Source: Paratrimastix pyriformis
Taxonomy: Eukaryota; Preaxostyla; Paratrimastigidae
Direction of reading: 5' to 3'
DNA length: 64,000 bases
NCBI GenBank assembly: GCA_027972325.1
Contig: JAPMOS010000013.1
Location: 172,501-236,500 of the forward strand
Shown in pieces: positions 1 through 15,841 of this stretch. Within the stretch, counting starts at the first letter, position 1. Every line of letters begins with the position of its first letter. Below the pieces are notes generated by a model. That model had not been told where the DNA came from. It made no database searches and worked only from the letters and a program-made list of their open reading frames with translations. The position numbers and the translations under genes were made by a program.

Positions 1-2424
1 ACGACGACGATGGTGATGATGATGATGATGATGATGCGCCCCCCTCCTCAAGACCCTGTCCACTGTCCCAGGCGCCTCACGATCGCTCCCCCGTCTCGGT
101 TTCGATTTGGGTGGCTGTTACATGGGGCGCAGGGCATGTCGGTTTCGCTCTTCAAGCGGCTCTGCGACGCCCACCCGACGGCCACGGCCACCCTGCGTGC
201 CCAGTACCGCATGTGCGGGCCCCTGGCGGCCCTGGCCAACCGGCTGGTCTACAACGGGCTCCTGCTGTGCGGCTCGGCCGATGTCACCCGGGGGCGACTC
301 GACCCGCCCAGGGACCCGCAGCCCCCGCCCGCCTGGCCGGCCCTGGGCGTCCTCGCCCCAACCTGGATCGGGTCGGCTGTCCCCTCCCCTCCCTCCCTCC
401 CTGACCGCCCAAGCGCCGCAAAACCCGGGGGGAAGCATGAGCTGACAGGACGGCATGATTTACGGTGCATCTTTTGCATGGCTGCCGGGCTTGCTGCTGC
501 TGCTCCGGTTTCGGAATGTTTGCGCTCTGTCTTCTGACGGTTCGGGCTGCCGTGGGGGCTCCGTCTGCGCAGGGCGGTGCTCGACCCGGCCCTGCCGCTG
601 CTCTTTCTGAACACGGACCCCCTCGGCCCTGCCGCCTACGACGCCCTGACGGCCCCGTCCCCCGCTGCCGCATGCCCGGGTTCGCCGCAGCGCCCCATGA
701 GCCCATCGGCCCCAGCAGCGGGCGCCTCCCAACAGGTGCGAGGTGCCGAAGGCACTGATCAGGCCAAGGACAAGGAGAAGGAGAAGGACAAGGGGCGCGG
801 GACGCCTCTCAACCGTCTCGAGGCCACCCTGGCCGCCCAGTGCGTCCGGGTCCTGCTGGGCTACGGGGCCCTCGCCTGCCCGGCCGACATCGGGGTTATG
901 TCGCCCTACCGCGCACACTGCGCCCTCGTCCGGCGCCTCCTTGCCGTCCCTGCCCCTGCCCCTGCCGGGCCGGAATCCGCACCGCAGCAGGCCGATGCCG
1001 ACCGGACCCCCCCGCTGCTCAAGCGCCGCTCGACGGACCCCGCCGAGGACCCCGACGGGCTGCTGCTGGCCCCGGCCGACCCCGACCCGCTGCCTCCCCC
1101 GGGGCGGGCCGGCGGGGACGCGCCCGAGGCGGTCGAGGTGCACACCGTGGACAAGTTCCAGGGCCGCGAGAAACGCTGTGTCGTTTTCTGCTTCGTCCGG
1201 TCGAACACCACCGGGGCCGTGGGCGACCTGCTGCAGGTCTGGGCGTCGGGCCCGCCCCACCCCAAGCGCCGCCCCGCACAGACAACAAATCTTTAGCGTG
1301 CACCCAGACAAACCCATTGTTTGTTTTTTCATGATTCGGACACAGACCCCAAATCAAGTTGTGCGGCACTTGCATTCAATGACCAAGGCCCTTGCTGTCG
1401 CACCACACGTTCATCCCCCCCCCCCCCCCCCCCCCCCGCGCGGCCCACCCGACCAGGACTGGCGCCGGCTGAACGTGGCCCTGACCCGGGCCCGGCACAA
1501 GCTGATCCTGGTGGGCAGCTGGCGGACCATCTCGCGGGGCGGCCCCTTCCTGCAGGCCCTCCTCGAGGCCGTCAAGCGGTGGGGCCGGGTCCGCCTCCCC
1601 TCCCCTCCCCTCGGCCCCATCGTGGTGACGCACGGCCTTGGCAATGGGGCTTGAAGGGACAAGATGATTGCTGCTGCTTCACCACGGGATGGTGACGTTC
1701 CCCGGTGGGTGTTGGTGTTGGTGTTGGTGTTGGTGTTGGTGTGCAGATCGTGGATCTGGCCCCGGACGCAGCCACCAGATTTCCCGACTTCCAGCGGTGG
1801 CACCATACCCCCTCCCAACCCCCATCACCGCCACCATCACCCCCGTCACCCGCCACCACCACCACCGCCGCTGCACCACCACCGCCACAGCCACCGCTGC
1901 CCAACACCACCCAGATCCCGTCGCCCCCACGCCAACCTGCCCCCGCAGCGGTTCCCCCGGGCAAACCCCCGGCACCACCACCGTCAGCAGCAGTCGGGCA
2001 CCCGCTTCGGATCGCCCTGCATGGGGCCAAGCCGCCGTCCCCTCCGTCCTCCACCGCCCACCCGGGTGGCCCCCCCAACCCCCCCAGGCTTCAGCGATTT
2101 TCCCCGCCCGGGCGCCCGCTCGCCTCCTCCTCGGTGCAATCGCCCCCCCGGGCCGCCGCCCCCGCGCCATCAGGGCCCGTGCCGCCGCCCCCCACCCCGG
2201 TCGGCAGGTCGGGGCCGGGCAGGCCGCCCACACCGCTGCTGAAGGCGGCCCCAACCTCGCCCCTCGCACCGCACCCTGCTCCCCCCCCGGCCGCACCCAC
2301 GCCCACGTCCGTGCCAGCGCCTACCCCGGCCCCTACCCCTGTGTCCGGGCCGCGGCCGGAGGGGGCCGCCTCTGAGGGGGGCCGGGTCTCGCTGCTGAGC
2401 CGACTCAGGAAGCAGTACCGATGA
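1..2424 (+). CDS. DNA2: DNA2-like nuclease/helicase, C-terminal part (5' end outside window)
   Basis: This is the SF1 helicase half of DNA2, the nuclease-helicase that processes Okazaki flaps and resected DNA ends in the nucleus. Exons phase as about 133-371, 573-1236, 1457-1588 and 1747-2424 (stop TGA 2422). Visible motifs are LFKRLCDAHP followed by the QYRM box, IGVMSPYRAH, VDKFQGREK (motif V) and DWRRLNVALTRARHKLILVG (motif VI). The last is nearly diagnostic for DNA2 rather than UPF1. The third intron junction lies exactly at the DLLQ/DWRR border and is phase 0. The final exon adds about 200 residues of proline-rich tail ending LLSRLRKQYR, absent from animal DNA2. The nuclease domain and Walker A lie to the left of the window. 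The intron at 1237-1456 holds a 22-base C-run. The first bases (1-36) are a GAT microsatellite in an intron. Confidence 0.88.
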
Positions 2425-2592
2425 CCGTTCCCGCTCCCTCGCGACTCGTTCGCACGCTCTTCCTCCTGGATGGCCCGTGGCATGAGACATTTAACCCTTT
2501 TTGATGCGGCCAAGGGGAAGAGGGGTGGCGGGAAGAGGAGGTGGGATTGGGAATGGGGAAAGAGGGGTGGGATTTGGGAGGATGAAGGGGCG

Positions 2593-4387
2593 CTAACCGA
2601 CTCCGTCCCGGCTCGGCATTCCTCCTGATGGTGGGGGAGCGGCGGGCGCCGCCTGTGGGGCAGGCGTGGCTGTGGCCAGAGATGGGGGAGGGGTGCCCGG
2701 AGCGGGGGCAGCCGCGGGGCTGGGGGGTGCGATGGCGGGGACCGGAAGAGAGGCGGCGAGGGCAGGGACGGGGACAGGGATGGGGAGCGGCGGCGTGGGC
2801 GTGGCGGCCGTCATACTGCCCCCGGGGACGGACAGCGGGGGTGGCGGGGAGCCCGAGGGGGAGGGCGAGAAGGGCGAGGGGAAGAGGGACGAGCTGCTGG
2901 TCGAGGGCGACGGGGCCGGCACCGGGGCCGCCTCGGCGGGCTGTTCGAGGGCCTCCGTCAGGCTGACCCGCATCACGTCGCTCAGTCGGAAGCGGCCACT
3001 GGCCGGGGGAACCTCGACCAGCTCGCCCCGGCCCACGAGCAGCTCCAGGGCCTCGCAGACGGACTGGGGCGAGAAGCCGCCCAGGCCCATGGTGGGCAGC
3101 AGGGCCGGCGGGGGGGCCGGGTTGGGCCGCATATCGAGCATCCACCGGGCCGCGATGTGGCCCAGCAGGTCGTCAATCGACAGGGCACCGCCGCCCGCGC
3201 TCCCGTTCCCGTCGGCACCCGCGGCGGCGGCCTCCCCGCCCGATGCAGGCAGCCGCCCGGCAGCCTTGGCCGTCCTGGGGCGCCGCCGGCCCGGCAGGCG
3301 GACAGTCCCCTGGGGGAGCGGGTGCCGCGGCATGGCCTCGGCTGTGAACAGGATCCACCGCAGCAATTCCAGGCTCTCATCACGGGGCAGCACGGCCACC
3401 GACCGGCCGCCCGTCTGGTCGTGCAGCCGAACGAAGGCCGCCCGGAGGTGGGTGGCCAGGTGGGGGTAGTGGCCGTGCAGCTCGTCGACCATGGCCTGCA
3501 TCCCCTGGGCGTGCCAGGCGGGGGCGTGGAGATGGGGGATGGAGGTCAGAAATGGGGCTCGAATGAAGGGCGGAATTTTAGAGGGTTCGGGAGCACACAG
3601 GGGCGGCAGGATGCGGCAGGATGCGGCAGGGGTAGCGGCAGAGACAGGGGGACGGACCTTGGGGAATGGCCCCGTGAGGATGCGCACACGGCCGGCGGCC
3701 CGAAGGCGCGCCTGCTCACGCTCCCATTCGTCCAGCGACTGGAAGCGGTTCACGAAGTCCGTGAATGAGTCCGCCATGACCCGGGTCTTGGTGGTTTCGT
3801 GGTCCCAGAAGAGGACCTACCCCAGGAGATAGACGCAAGGAGGGGCGGGGAGACGACAGGAACGGACCGCGTTCATGGGCAGCTCATCATCTGTGTCTTC
3901 GTCTATCACGAGACAGTAAAGGTTGCCAAAGGGATCGCCAGCGATGGGCAGCGAGCCCTCGGGGATGTTCTCCCGGCGTAAGTTCCACTTCAGTTCGTAG
4001 CAGGCGAGTTGGGGCGCCCTGGCAGGAGACTCCAGCAAACCATAAGTCTTAAATCGCAGACCCGGCACTCCCAACCCAAAAGAAAGCATCAACCATCTCG
4101 CCACTCTGGTACGGCACGTTAGGTTTGTCATCACGTCCGGTGATGGTTTGCACTTTCGGGAACCCCCCGTTGTACTTGGTCAAAAATTCTTCGTAGTCTT
4201 GGGGAACTGGGAAAGCACTGATTTTGAAAGCACCACGCGAGAACAGACGTGGGAAAGATAACGCTTTTCGGAAAAGCCGCTGGGTTTTATCGGACACTTT
4301 GGGTCCGAGCTTCTTTAGGACCAGAGGCGTGGGGCGACCTCCAATTTCGACACGAGCATCGTCCTCTGCCTCCTCCTCCACAAACAT
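2593..4387 (-). CDS. SMI1/KNR4 (SUKH-1) domain protein with proline-rich tail
   Basis: Four exons phase cleanly: 4387-4062, 4018-3868, 3816-3658 and 3504-2593, about 515 residues. The SUKH fold is seen as PQDYEEFLTKYNGGFPK, then FFW, LACYELKWN, LPIAGDPFGNLYCLVIDE and VLFWDHE followed by MADSFTDFVNRF. These are in the order typical of the family (yeast Smi1/Knr4). In fungi the family links cell-wall synthesis with the MAPK pathway; elsewhere SUKH domains are scaffolds or bacterial immunity proteins. After the domain come about 120 residues with a helical LRWILFTAEAMPR segment and a region near LSIDDLLGHIAARW that I do not recognise, then a Pro/Ala/Ser-rich tail of about 110 residues. Two introns are only 43 and 51 bp. 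The start at 4387 is chosen because AT-rich DNA lies just upstream and the reading frame begins there. It is convergent with DNA2. Confidence 0.78.
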
Positions 4388-4535
4388 CGACGGCTGGAGG
4401 TTTGATTGAAAAAAACAAGGGTCTGCCCCGGGATCGGTTCACGTCCAAAAAAAATGAACACCGCAGAGGGGTTTATGGACTGTCGACCCCCTCTGACGCA
4501 CAGCCAAAGAGAAAGGAGTTCAAGCCAAACAAAAC

Positions 4536-6680
4536 CTATTCTCGCCTCACTTTCTGCATGAGGACTTCCCTGAGCGTTTGATCGAGTCGAGATCCGAAAA
4601 CTTCCAGGGCGAACATCTCCCGTGCCCTCTGACGACCGGCACGGCCCATCCGAGTGCGGAGCGGGCCGTCCGATCGCGCCAGAGCGGCCGTTTCGTCTGC
4701 GGGGACTGGAGATACCTGGGCTTGCGGGGGTGGGAGTGGTGATCGAATCGGACGCCTCCAATGGCAACCGCAGTGCCGGCAGGTTGACGGGGAGAAGGGC
4801 AGCGACAGCAAGAGCAAGTGGAGGACCATCATCGTGACCAGCGTGTAGGCCGTCATCAGGAGAATACTGCCCAACAGGGTGCATAGAGACTAGAGTCGCG
4901 GAGATTGAGAGGAACAAAAACGCGGCTATTGCCCAGACCAGCAGAAACCCGCCCCGGGGCGACGCACCTCCGGTCCTCTTCGGCGGGGCTTCGGGCTCCG
5001 CCTCCCCGTCCACGGGGAGGGCCGGGTGCCGCGCGACAGGCCCGGCAGGGTTGGCGATGAGGCAGGCCACGCAGCGGGCGAATGCTCCCGCCAGGCGCAT
5101 GTGGACCTGGAGATCGCCCAGGGGCGTGTCCAGACCAGCGCACCGCTGGGCAGAGGCGGGAGGAGCCGAGGGGCAGGGGCACAGGAAGCCCGTCACCCCG
5201 TCGAGGACCGACTCGCACGGGCCACCGTTGGCCACGGCCACGGGGGGCACCCCGCAGTACATGGCCTCGACCCTGCCCCGCCCACCGGCCCGCACCCACG
5301 GCCCAACGAGAAGAAACCGCGCCAACCAAATCATCAGCACTTCGGATGACAGGCACGCCCAACACCATCCTAAATCCGGTTGTCCGCAGAAGGTCGGACG
5401 GCGGGCATCCATCCACGGACGGGACGATCCCGAAGTGCTCGAAAGAGGGCGTGTACACGAGGCAGGTGGCGATCCGGAGGAGGGCGTTGCGCTCGGCCTC
5501 GGTGAAGCTGCGCTTGAAGACCACCTGCGGGCCGAGATTCAGCTGCTGGGCGTACTGCTCCAGCGCCGAATGGTACTCGATGTTCTCTCGGCACAGGGGG
5601 TCGTAGCCGCCTGGGGGGGGGGGGGGGGGGGGACCGCCGTGATGATCAAGGTGCGGGACTTCGGGCACCTGCATGCAGACCGGCGATGACCAGGACAGTA
5701 TTGGCAAAGGTGGCCGGGTCGACGGTGGTGCGCAGCTGGGCCATCATGTCTACGGCCAGCCGGAGGTTCTTCTTCCGCTCAAACCGATTCAGCGACAGGA
5801 TGAGGTGCTTCCTGGGGTGGCGTGCCCCGGACAGAAAGGGAGAAGTGACGGGATGGGGTGGTGGCATGAGGCAAACAAGGATGAGGACAGGGGAAGGGGA
5901 ACCCAGAAGGTGGGGACGTCAGACCCACGTAGAGGCACCAGCCACTCGGGATCGGCTGCTGACGCGGGGGTCTTCAGCTCCCCGGCGAGAGCCTCGTTGA
6001 CGGCGGTGTAGGCCTGGGAGTTGATCGGCGGGTAGAGCACCGCTGGGAGCGTCTTGATGTGCGTGAAGGTTGCCTAGACCACGGAGGAGATCAAACGGGC
6101 TTCATCACACACGGGTCCAGACATGGAAGATGGACGCAGTGTACTTGCTGTTCACCAAAACGCGATGGGCCATGCCTGAAGGAGGTGGAAGGTCTGCGGT
6201 CAGGTCAACCGAGAAAGACACACCTGTCGTAATAGCCTCCAGGCGGTCGATCGGCCATCGGTAGAGCCGCTTGAGGAGCGACCTCCGATCGGTGCACAAC
6301 AGCTGATCAGGATAGTGGCAATAAAAAACGATCTTGGCTCTGGTCAGGAGCTTCAAGATGGGAATGCACGCAGAAATCTGATCGCAAACGATGACATCGA
6401 ATGAGGGACCAAAGAGAGCCACGCCCAGGGCCAGATAGAGCATCCGCACATAGGCGAACAGGGCAGCAAATCGCCTGAAAAAAGAGCGAGGGATCCAATC
6501 CCCAAGAACTGTTACCGAAAGAGTCCCGTCGCGCGCTTCCGAGAAGCAGTGTTTCTTGTCGCAATGAGATGTGTACATGTGTACGTGATTGCCCAGCTTC
6601 TGCAGTCCCACGGCCGCATCAATCACCAAACGTTCAGCTCCCCCGAGCCCAAGATCGGGATGCAGAAAAGCCACTTGCAT
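4536..6680 (-). CDS. ALG2: Alpha-1,3/1,6-mannosyltransferase ALG2
   Basis: ALG2 adds the second and third mannose to the dolichol-linked oligosaccharide on the cytosolic face of the ER, using GDP-mannose. Exons: 6680-6224, 6175-6123, 6073-5925, 5811-5681, 5610-5421, 5272 to about 4925, and about 4870-4536. The N-terminus has the GT4 signature FLHPDLGLGGAERLVIDAA. Later segments are YCHYPDQLL, ITTG/MAHRVLVNS, LSLNRFERKKNL, VIAGGYD and the donor-site EHFGIVPVEAM with GGPCES. Near the C-terminus two hydrophobic stretches (GFLLVWAIAAF and ILLMTAYTLVTMMVLHLLLL) lie in different frames; an intron of about 49 bp near 4870-4925 joins them. This gives a membrane hairpin inserted before the family's final MGRAGRQRAREMF motif. 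The intron before GGYD has a 20-base C-run directly at its acceptor. Confidence 0.93.
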
Positions 6681-6820
6681 TGTGGGGTCTCTGCCTTCTT
6701 TCGGCTGCCAAACGAAGGATAGCCGCTAGGAACCTGGTGAAAGCCATTTTTCCCGTTATACGAGCCTTCGTGCCCTTCTCCCTTTCCCAGAGCCTTCCGC
6801 CCGTCCCGCAGACTTTCATT
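6681..6820. promoter_or_regulatory. Bidirectional promoter region ALG2 / ubiquitin-like gene
   Basis: Only 140 bp separate the ALG2 start (6680, minus) and the ubiquitin-like start (6821, plus), so both 5' UTRs and core promoters must fit here. The stretch is noticeably more AT-rich than the flanking coding DNA. I see no convincing TATA box. Confidence 0.5.
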
Positions 6821-7225
6821 ATGGAACCCGAGTCCCCCGAAGAATCTATGACCGAACGGCGCCCCCGGAAACATATTCTCGACACACCACAGTATCTCGA
6901 AGTTACTGTTAAAACATGGTCTGTGACGGTCATCCCGTCCACGCACGAGTACACTATCCTGATAGGCAAGGTGCGAATTTCACATTGGAATTGGATCCCA
7001 CAGACACGATTCGCTCCATAAAACAGTCGATGGTTCAGAGGGAGGTCCGCCTGCTTCACTCTTCACGATCACCCTCATCCTCCTCAGCCAACGCTCCCTA
7101 AAGCGGCATATGAAAGAATCCGCTGCTTTTTGAACTCTGTTGAACTTGACAACAACGACAGAACCGTCGCCGACTATCGAATTCCAAATGAAGCCATTAT
7201 TCAGCTGTTTCCACCAAAGCCATGA
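6821..7225 (+). CDS. Small ubiquitin-like protein (three exons)
   Basis: Exons 6821-6918, 6966-7044 and 7088-7225 join in phase (2, then 0) to encode 104 residues ending in TGA at 7223. The protein starts with a charged tail of about 25 residues, then a beta-grasp fold: LEVTVKTW, GANFTLELDPTDTIRSIKQ, and RTVADYRIPNEAIIQLF. This matches the strand-helix-strand order of ubiquitin, with ADYRIPNEA in the place of ubiquitin's SDYNIQKES. It has no C-terminal GG; it ends FPPKP, so it is unlikely to be conjugated and may act as a binding module. The introns are only 47 and 43 bp and start GTCTGT and GTCCGC. It is divergent from ALG2. The short exons hide it from simple ORF searches. No specific family (SUMO, NEDD8, URM1) fits clearly. 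Confidence 0.82.
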
Positions 7226-7484
7226 CAGCACAGCACACACAAGTGTTGTGTTATTTCTCTTGTTTTCATTGCGCTGTTTTTGTGCCTTGTTTATTCTTCA
7301 TTCCTTTTCCGCTTGTCGATATTCTTGTCCGGAAACATTGGGCCACCACCCTTTTCTCTCCACTCGTTGTGGGTGGGGCAGAACTGTTTGATTTGAAAAC
7401 GAGGCCTTAATTTAGAACCCGCGGGCACCTTTTGCTTTTTCTATCAAAGAGCCGCTTCCGCGAATAGAAGGCCGTCTTGTTGGT
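7226..7484. other. Intergenic spacer, AT-rich
   Basis: Downstream of the ubiquitin-like stop and upstream of the LRR gene. It has T-rich stretches and no reading frame that I can support; it probably holds a 3' UTR and the next promoter. Confidence 0.4.
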
Positions 7485-12783
<5,299 letters not shown>

Positions 12784-12989
12784 CAAGACGACAAAGCGCT
12801 GGTATTGATGTTGTACAAAAGAAGCACCGCGCCCTCCACGTCTTTGTTCCACAACCCACCCTTTGATTTTTTGGAAAGATCCCCCCGCCGGGGTCAAGAA
12901 CGACCGGTAACGGGGTCGTGTCAGTTGATTCGTGTCACTGGGGAAGTGTCCTCACACACCACCCGGACTGGACCTGAATCGAAAAATCT

Positions 12990-15676
12990 TTGTGCACGCT
13001 GGATCAGCCGGCTAATTTGATCAGCTCACGGGAGGTGCTGACACTCTTACTCACTGCCCGACCAGAATGTGTTCTCTTTGTGGATACTCGAACCAAGAAA
13101 AGTTATCTAAGAGGAAGAATTTTGACCTCCTTCCTATATGAAGCTTCCCTGGATGCCATTCAGCAACTGCTTTATGATCAACTTCCAGGAGATACCCAAG
13201 AGACACCAACAGATACGTACCAGGTTTGTCTTCGGAATACAACCGCACTCTTAAGGTCGCACCTGAAGGTGGTGGTCTATGGGGGGTCCAAAAAGCCGGG
13301 GCTCACTGTTGAGATATACAACGCTCTTCGATGTACCTGCTCGAGGCGCCACCAGTACTTTCTTCTTTCCGATGGCTTCAAGATTTTTGCAACCACATAT
13401 CCATCTCTTGTCGTTTCTCCACGTAACTACGCTTTGGTCAACGGGGTTCTTGGCATTGATGATCTTTCGGGTCTTCTCGATGTCAATTCGCGCGGAATCA
13501 AACAGTCCGCCTGCACACGTCACATGGTCTGATGCTCCGAAAATGCCAATACCAAACACAGAACATCTTCCATTTGGTCTGGCTGTAGGCCTTGATTACC
13601 CCCAGACTGTTCGTGGGCGACCTGAACAACGCCTGCGAGACGAGGGCTCTCAATAACAACCGTGTGACTCACGCGCTCAACATGGCTGGCGAGAACGTGC
13701 CCGCGTTGGTCCATGCATACGGTTTGTCAAACCCTTTTGTGTCCATACTCACGCCGCCTTCTCGGATCCTCCGACAGATGCTGCCCCCCCCTACACAGGG
13801 CACCTCCTGGTCGATGTGTACTTGGAAGACAGCAGCCACGAAAACTTTGTCGGCTTTGAGGTCTGCCTTTGGGGTTGCATTTCTCCCGACAAGCCCTGCC
13901 CTCCGTTTCTGCCCTCCAGACGTTTGGCAAGCTCTTCGGGACCGCGTGGTGGCGCGTCTTCCCACTCTCCCAGCAGGAACTGGTCTTCCATGAACTTGGT
14001 GCGTCCTCACCCTCCTCTCTGCCTTCCACCCTACCCTCCTCCCTCCATCCCTCCCCCACTCATATCATTTCATTCGCAATCCGTGGTCCGTGTCGTGCAG
14101 GCATTCCCCCGGAGCAGCAGCCAAGCTTGCAGCCCGATCTGGGATTCGCGCCGACCGCGGTGCCGGCATCGCAGCTTTTGATGAGCCCCAGCCTGGAAAG
14201 CCCCGGGCCTGTGCCGCTGGCAGGGCTGGGGATTCAGGTGGTCCCCGATTTTGGCGCGCTGCTCTTCACGCCGCCCACCATATCCGCCGACGCCACCACC
14301 GAGGTCCCGCCCCCTCTGGGAAGCCCCGTCGAGACGCGGCGTCCCACCCGCTCGAACCAAGGTCTGCCTCGGGGAGGGGTCGTTTTGGCGGGCTCAAAGT
14401 CTTTGCGGTGTTCAGGGCTGCTGCGGCAGGCGCTCCTTGTGGATGACACGAGCGCAGCCACGTTCCGCCGCAATCTGGAAGTCTGTCGGGTTTTTTCGCC
14501 CTTCTTTTTGATCTTGCGCCTCATCCCGCTTTTGCGTCGTCTCACCAGGCGGGCTTCCGATTTGTGGACACGGCCCTGCGTGATGGCGGCACGGTGATCG
14601 TGCATTGCCGGGCGGGGATGATCCGCTCGCCGTCGTTTGTCATCGCCTACCTGATGTGCCGGCTGGGCCTCTCGCTCCTGGATGCCTTCCTCTGGGTCAA
14701 GATCCGGCGCATGGAGGCCCAGCCAACCCCCGGTCTGGCCCCGCTTTCTTGGCCGCGCATTCATCCGTAACCCCCTCGTGATTCAGGCTTCTTCCGCGTG
14801 CTCAAGTCGATCGAGGAGGGCATCCTGGCCGAGCGGGGGGCGCCGGCCTCGGAGGTCTTCATGAAGCCGCCCTTCTTCGAGCTCCCCTGCCCTGCCCCCT
14901 CGACCTACTTCGCCAGCTCGGACCTGCAATCGGCGCCACCCACTGTCAAGATGCTGTCCACCTTCACCCAGTCGACCCTTCTCCGACTCCGCCTTCGGGA
15001 GCTGGCCCGTCAGGCAACAACCACTGCCGTAGCGCTCTCCCCCCGACACGCCCATCTGGTGTTTGCGGCCCCCCCGCCAACAACACCAGAACCCACCACA
15101 CGGGGACCTCCCAAGACCCTGCTTTCGTCCCCACCCAACTACACACCCCCGCCACGCTCTCCCGTGGCGCCACTCTCACCCCTCCCGCCGGAGGGCGGCC
15201 AGGTGCCACCCACCCCACCCCGCCCAACGGAACGCATCTTCCCGGTGACCCTCAAGCACCGACCGGCAACCACTCGCAGGAAAAAGGGTCGGACCGTTGT
15301 CGCCCTGACCGCGCACGGGCTGCCTGACAATGAGACTCTCGAAGAGGATGATGAAGGTGATGCCAATCCCACAGCCGCCACGTATGCGGGCAGGAAACGG
15401 CAGGCGGCCAACGGAACTTCGGCTTCCTTCATCAGCGCTTTACTGGAGAGTCTGATCTCCACCGCTCTTGGCGACCAGACCCCTTCCCCCGAAGAGGAGC
15501 GAGAGGCAACAGCCCTCGAGGACGAGGTGCAACATCAGATCAGAAGAAGGCGAGGTTCCCCCAAAATGCCTCCAGCATCCATCGCGGGGACAAGATTGCC
15601 GGAAGCGACAGGGATCCCCGAGGAACGGCGCCAACAAGGTCCGGGTGACGATCAGCCAGCCGGAATTGGGCAATGA
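12990..15676 (+). CDS. Rhodanese domain + dual-specificity phosphatase (STYXL1/MKP-like, active site intact)
   Basis: An upstream exon with the start codon is missing from my model, because the frame has a stop at 12975 and no ATG. The rhodanese domain (13.0-13.5 kb) shows SREVLTLLL, CVLFVDTRTKKSYLRGRI, VVVYGG and DGFKIFATTYPSLV. The phosphatase follows with RLFVGDLNNACETR, HLLVDVYLEDSS and, after an inserted loop of about 130 Pro-rich residues, LLVDDTSAATFRRNLE and TVIVHCRAGMIRSPSFVIAY. HCRAGMIRS is the complete CX5R loop. Animal STYXL1 has the same domain order but lost the Cys. The intron at about 14734-14787 joins PTP to GFFRVLKSIEEG. A basic and acidic tail ends at TGA 15674. Likely role: MAP-kinase phosphatase or signalling phosphatase; rhodanese domains in this context bind kinases. 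Exon joins between 13.5 and 13.6 kb are unresolved. Confidence 0.78.
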
Positions 15677-15841
15677 GCGCCATTACAAAAGCATATTATC
15701 GTCTTTCATTTTTCCTCCCTCCCCTTGGTTCGTGCGAGTGAAGTGTTGTCCGATCATCAAGATCTTGTCGCACTGTGCTATTTGCTTGTGCAGACTTGTA
15801 GCTTGCTGCACCCGAGGTTTGCGAGATCTAACTTCGTCACG

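Noticed and set aside
2593-4387. Bacterial-type immunity gene because of the SUKH fold
   Set aside because: It has spliced exons and eukaryotic neighbours; the family is also found in eukaryotes.
13224-13255. Short intron GTTTGTC...TTAAG in the rhodanese exon
   Set aside because: Removing it breaks the frame of the VVVYGG strand; the exon reads through without it.
13256-13272. 16-bp match TCGCACCTGAAGGTGG shared with 10563-10578
   Set aside because: A match of this length is expected by chance in 64 kb; flanks do not align.
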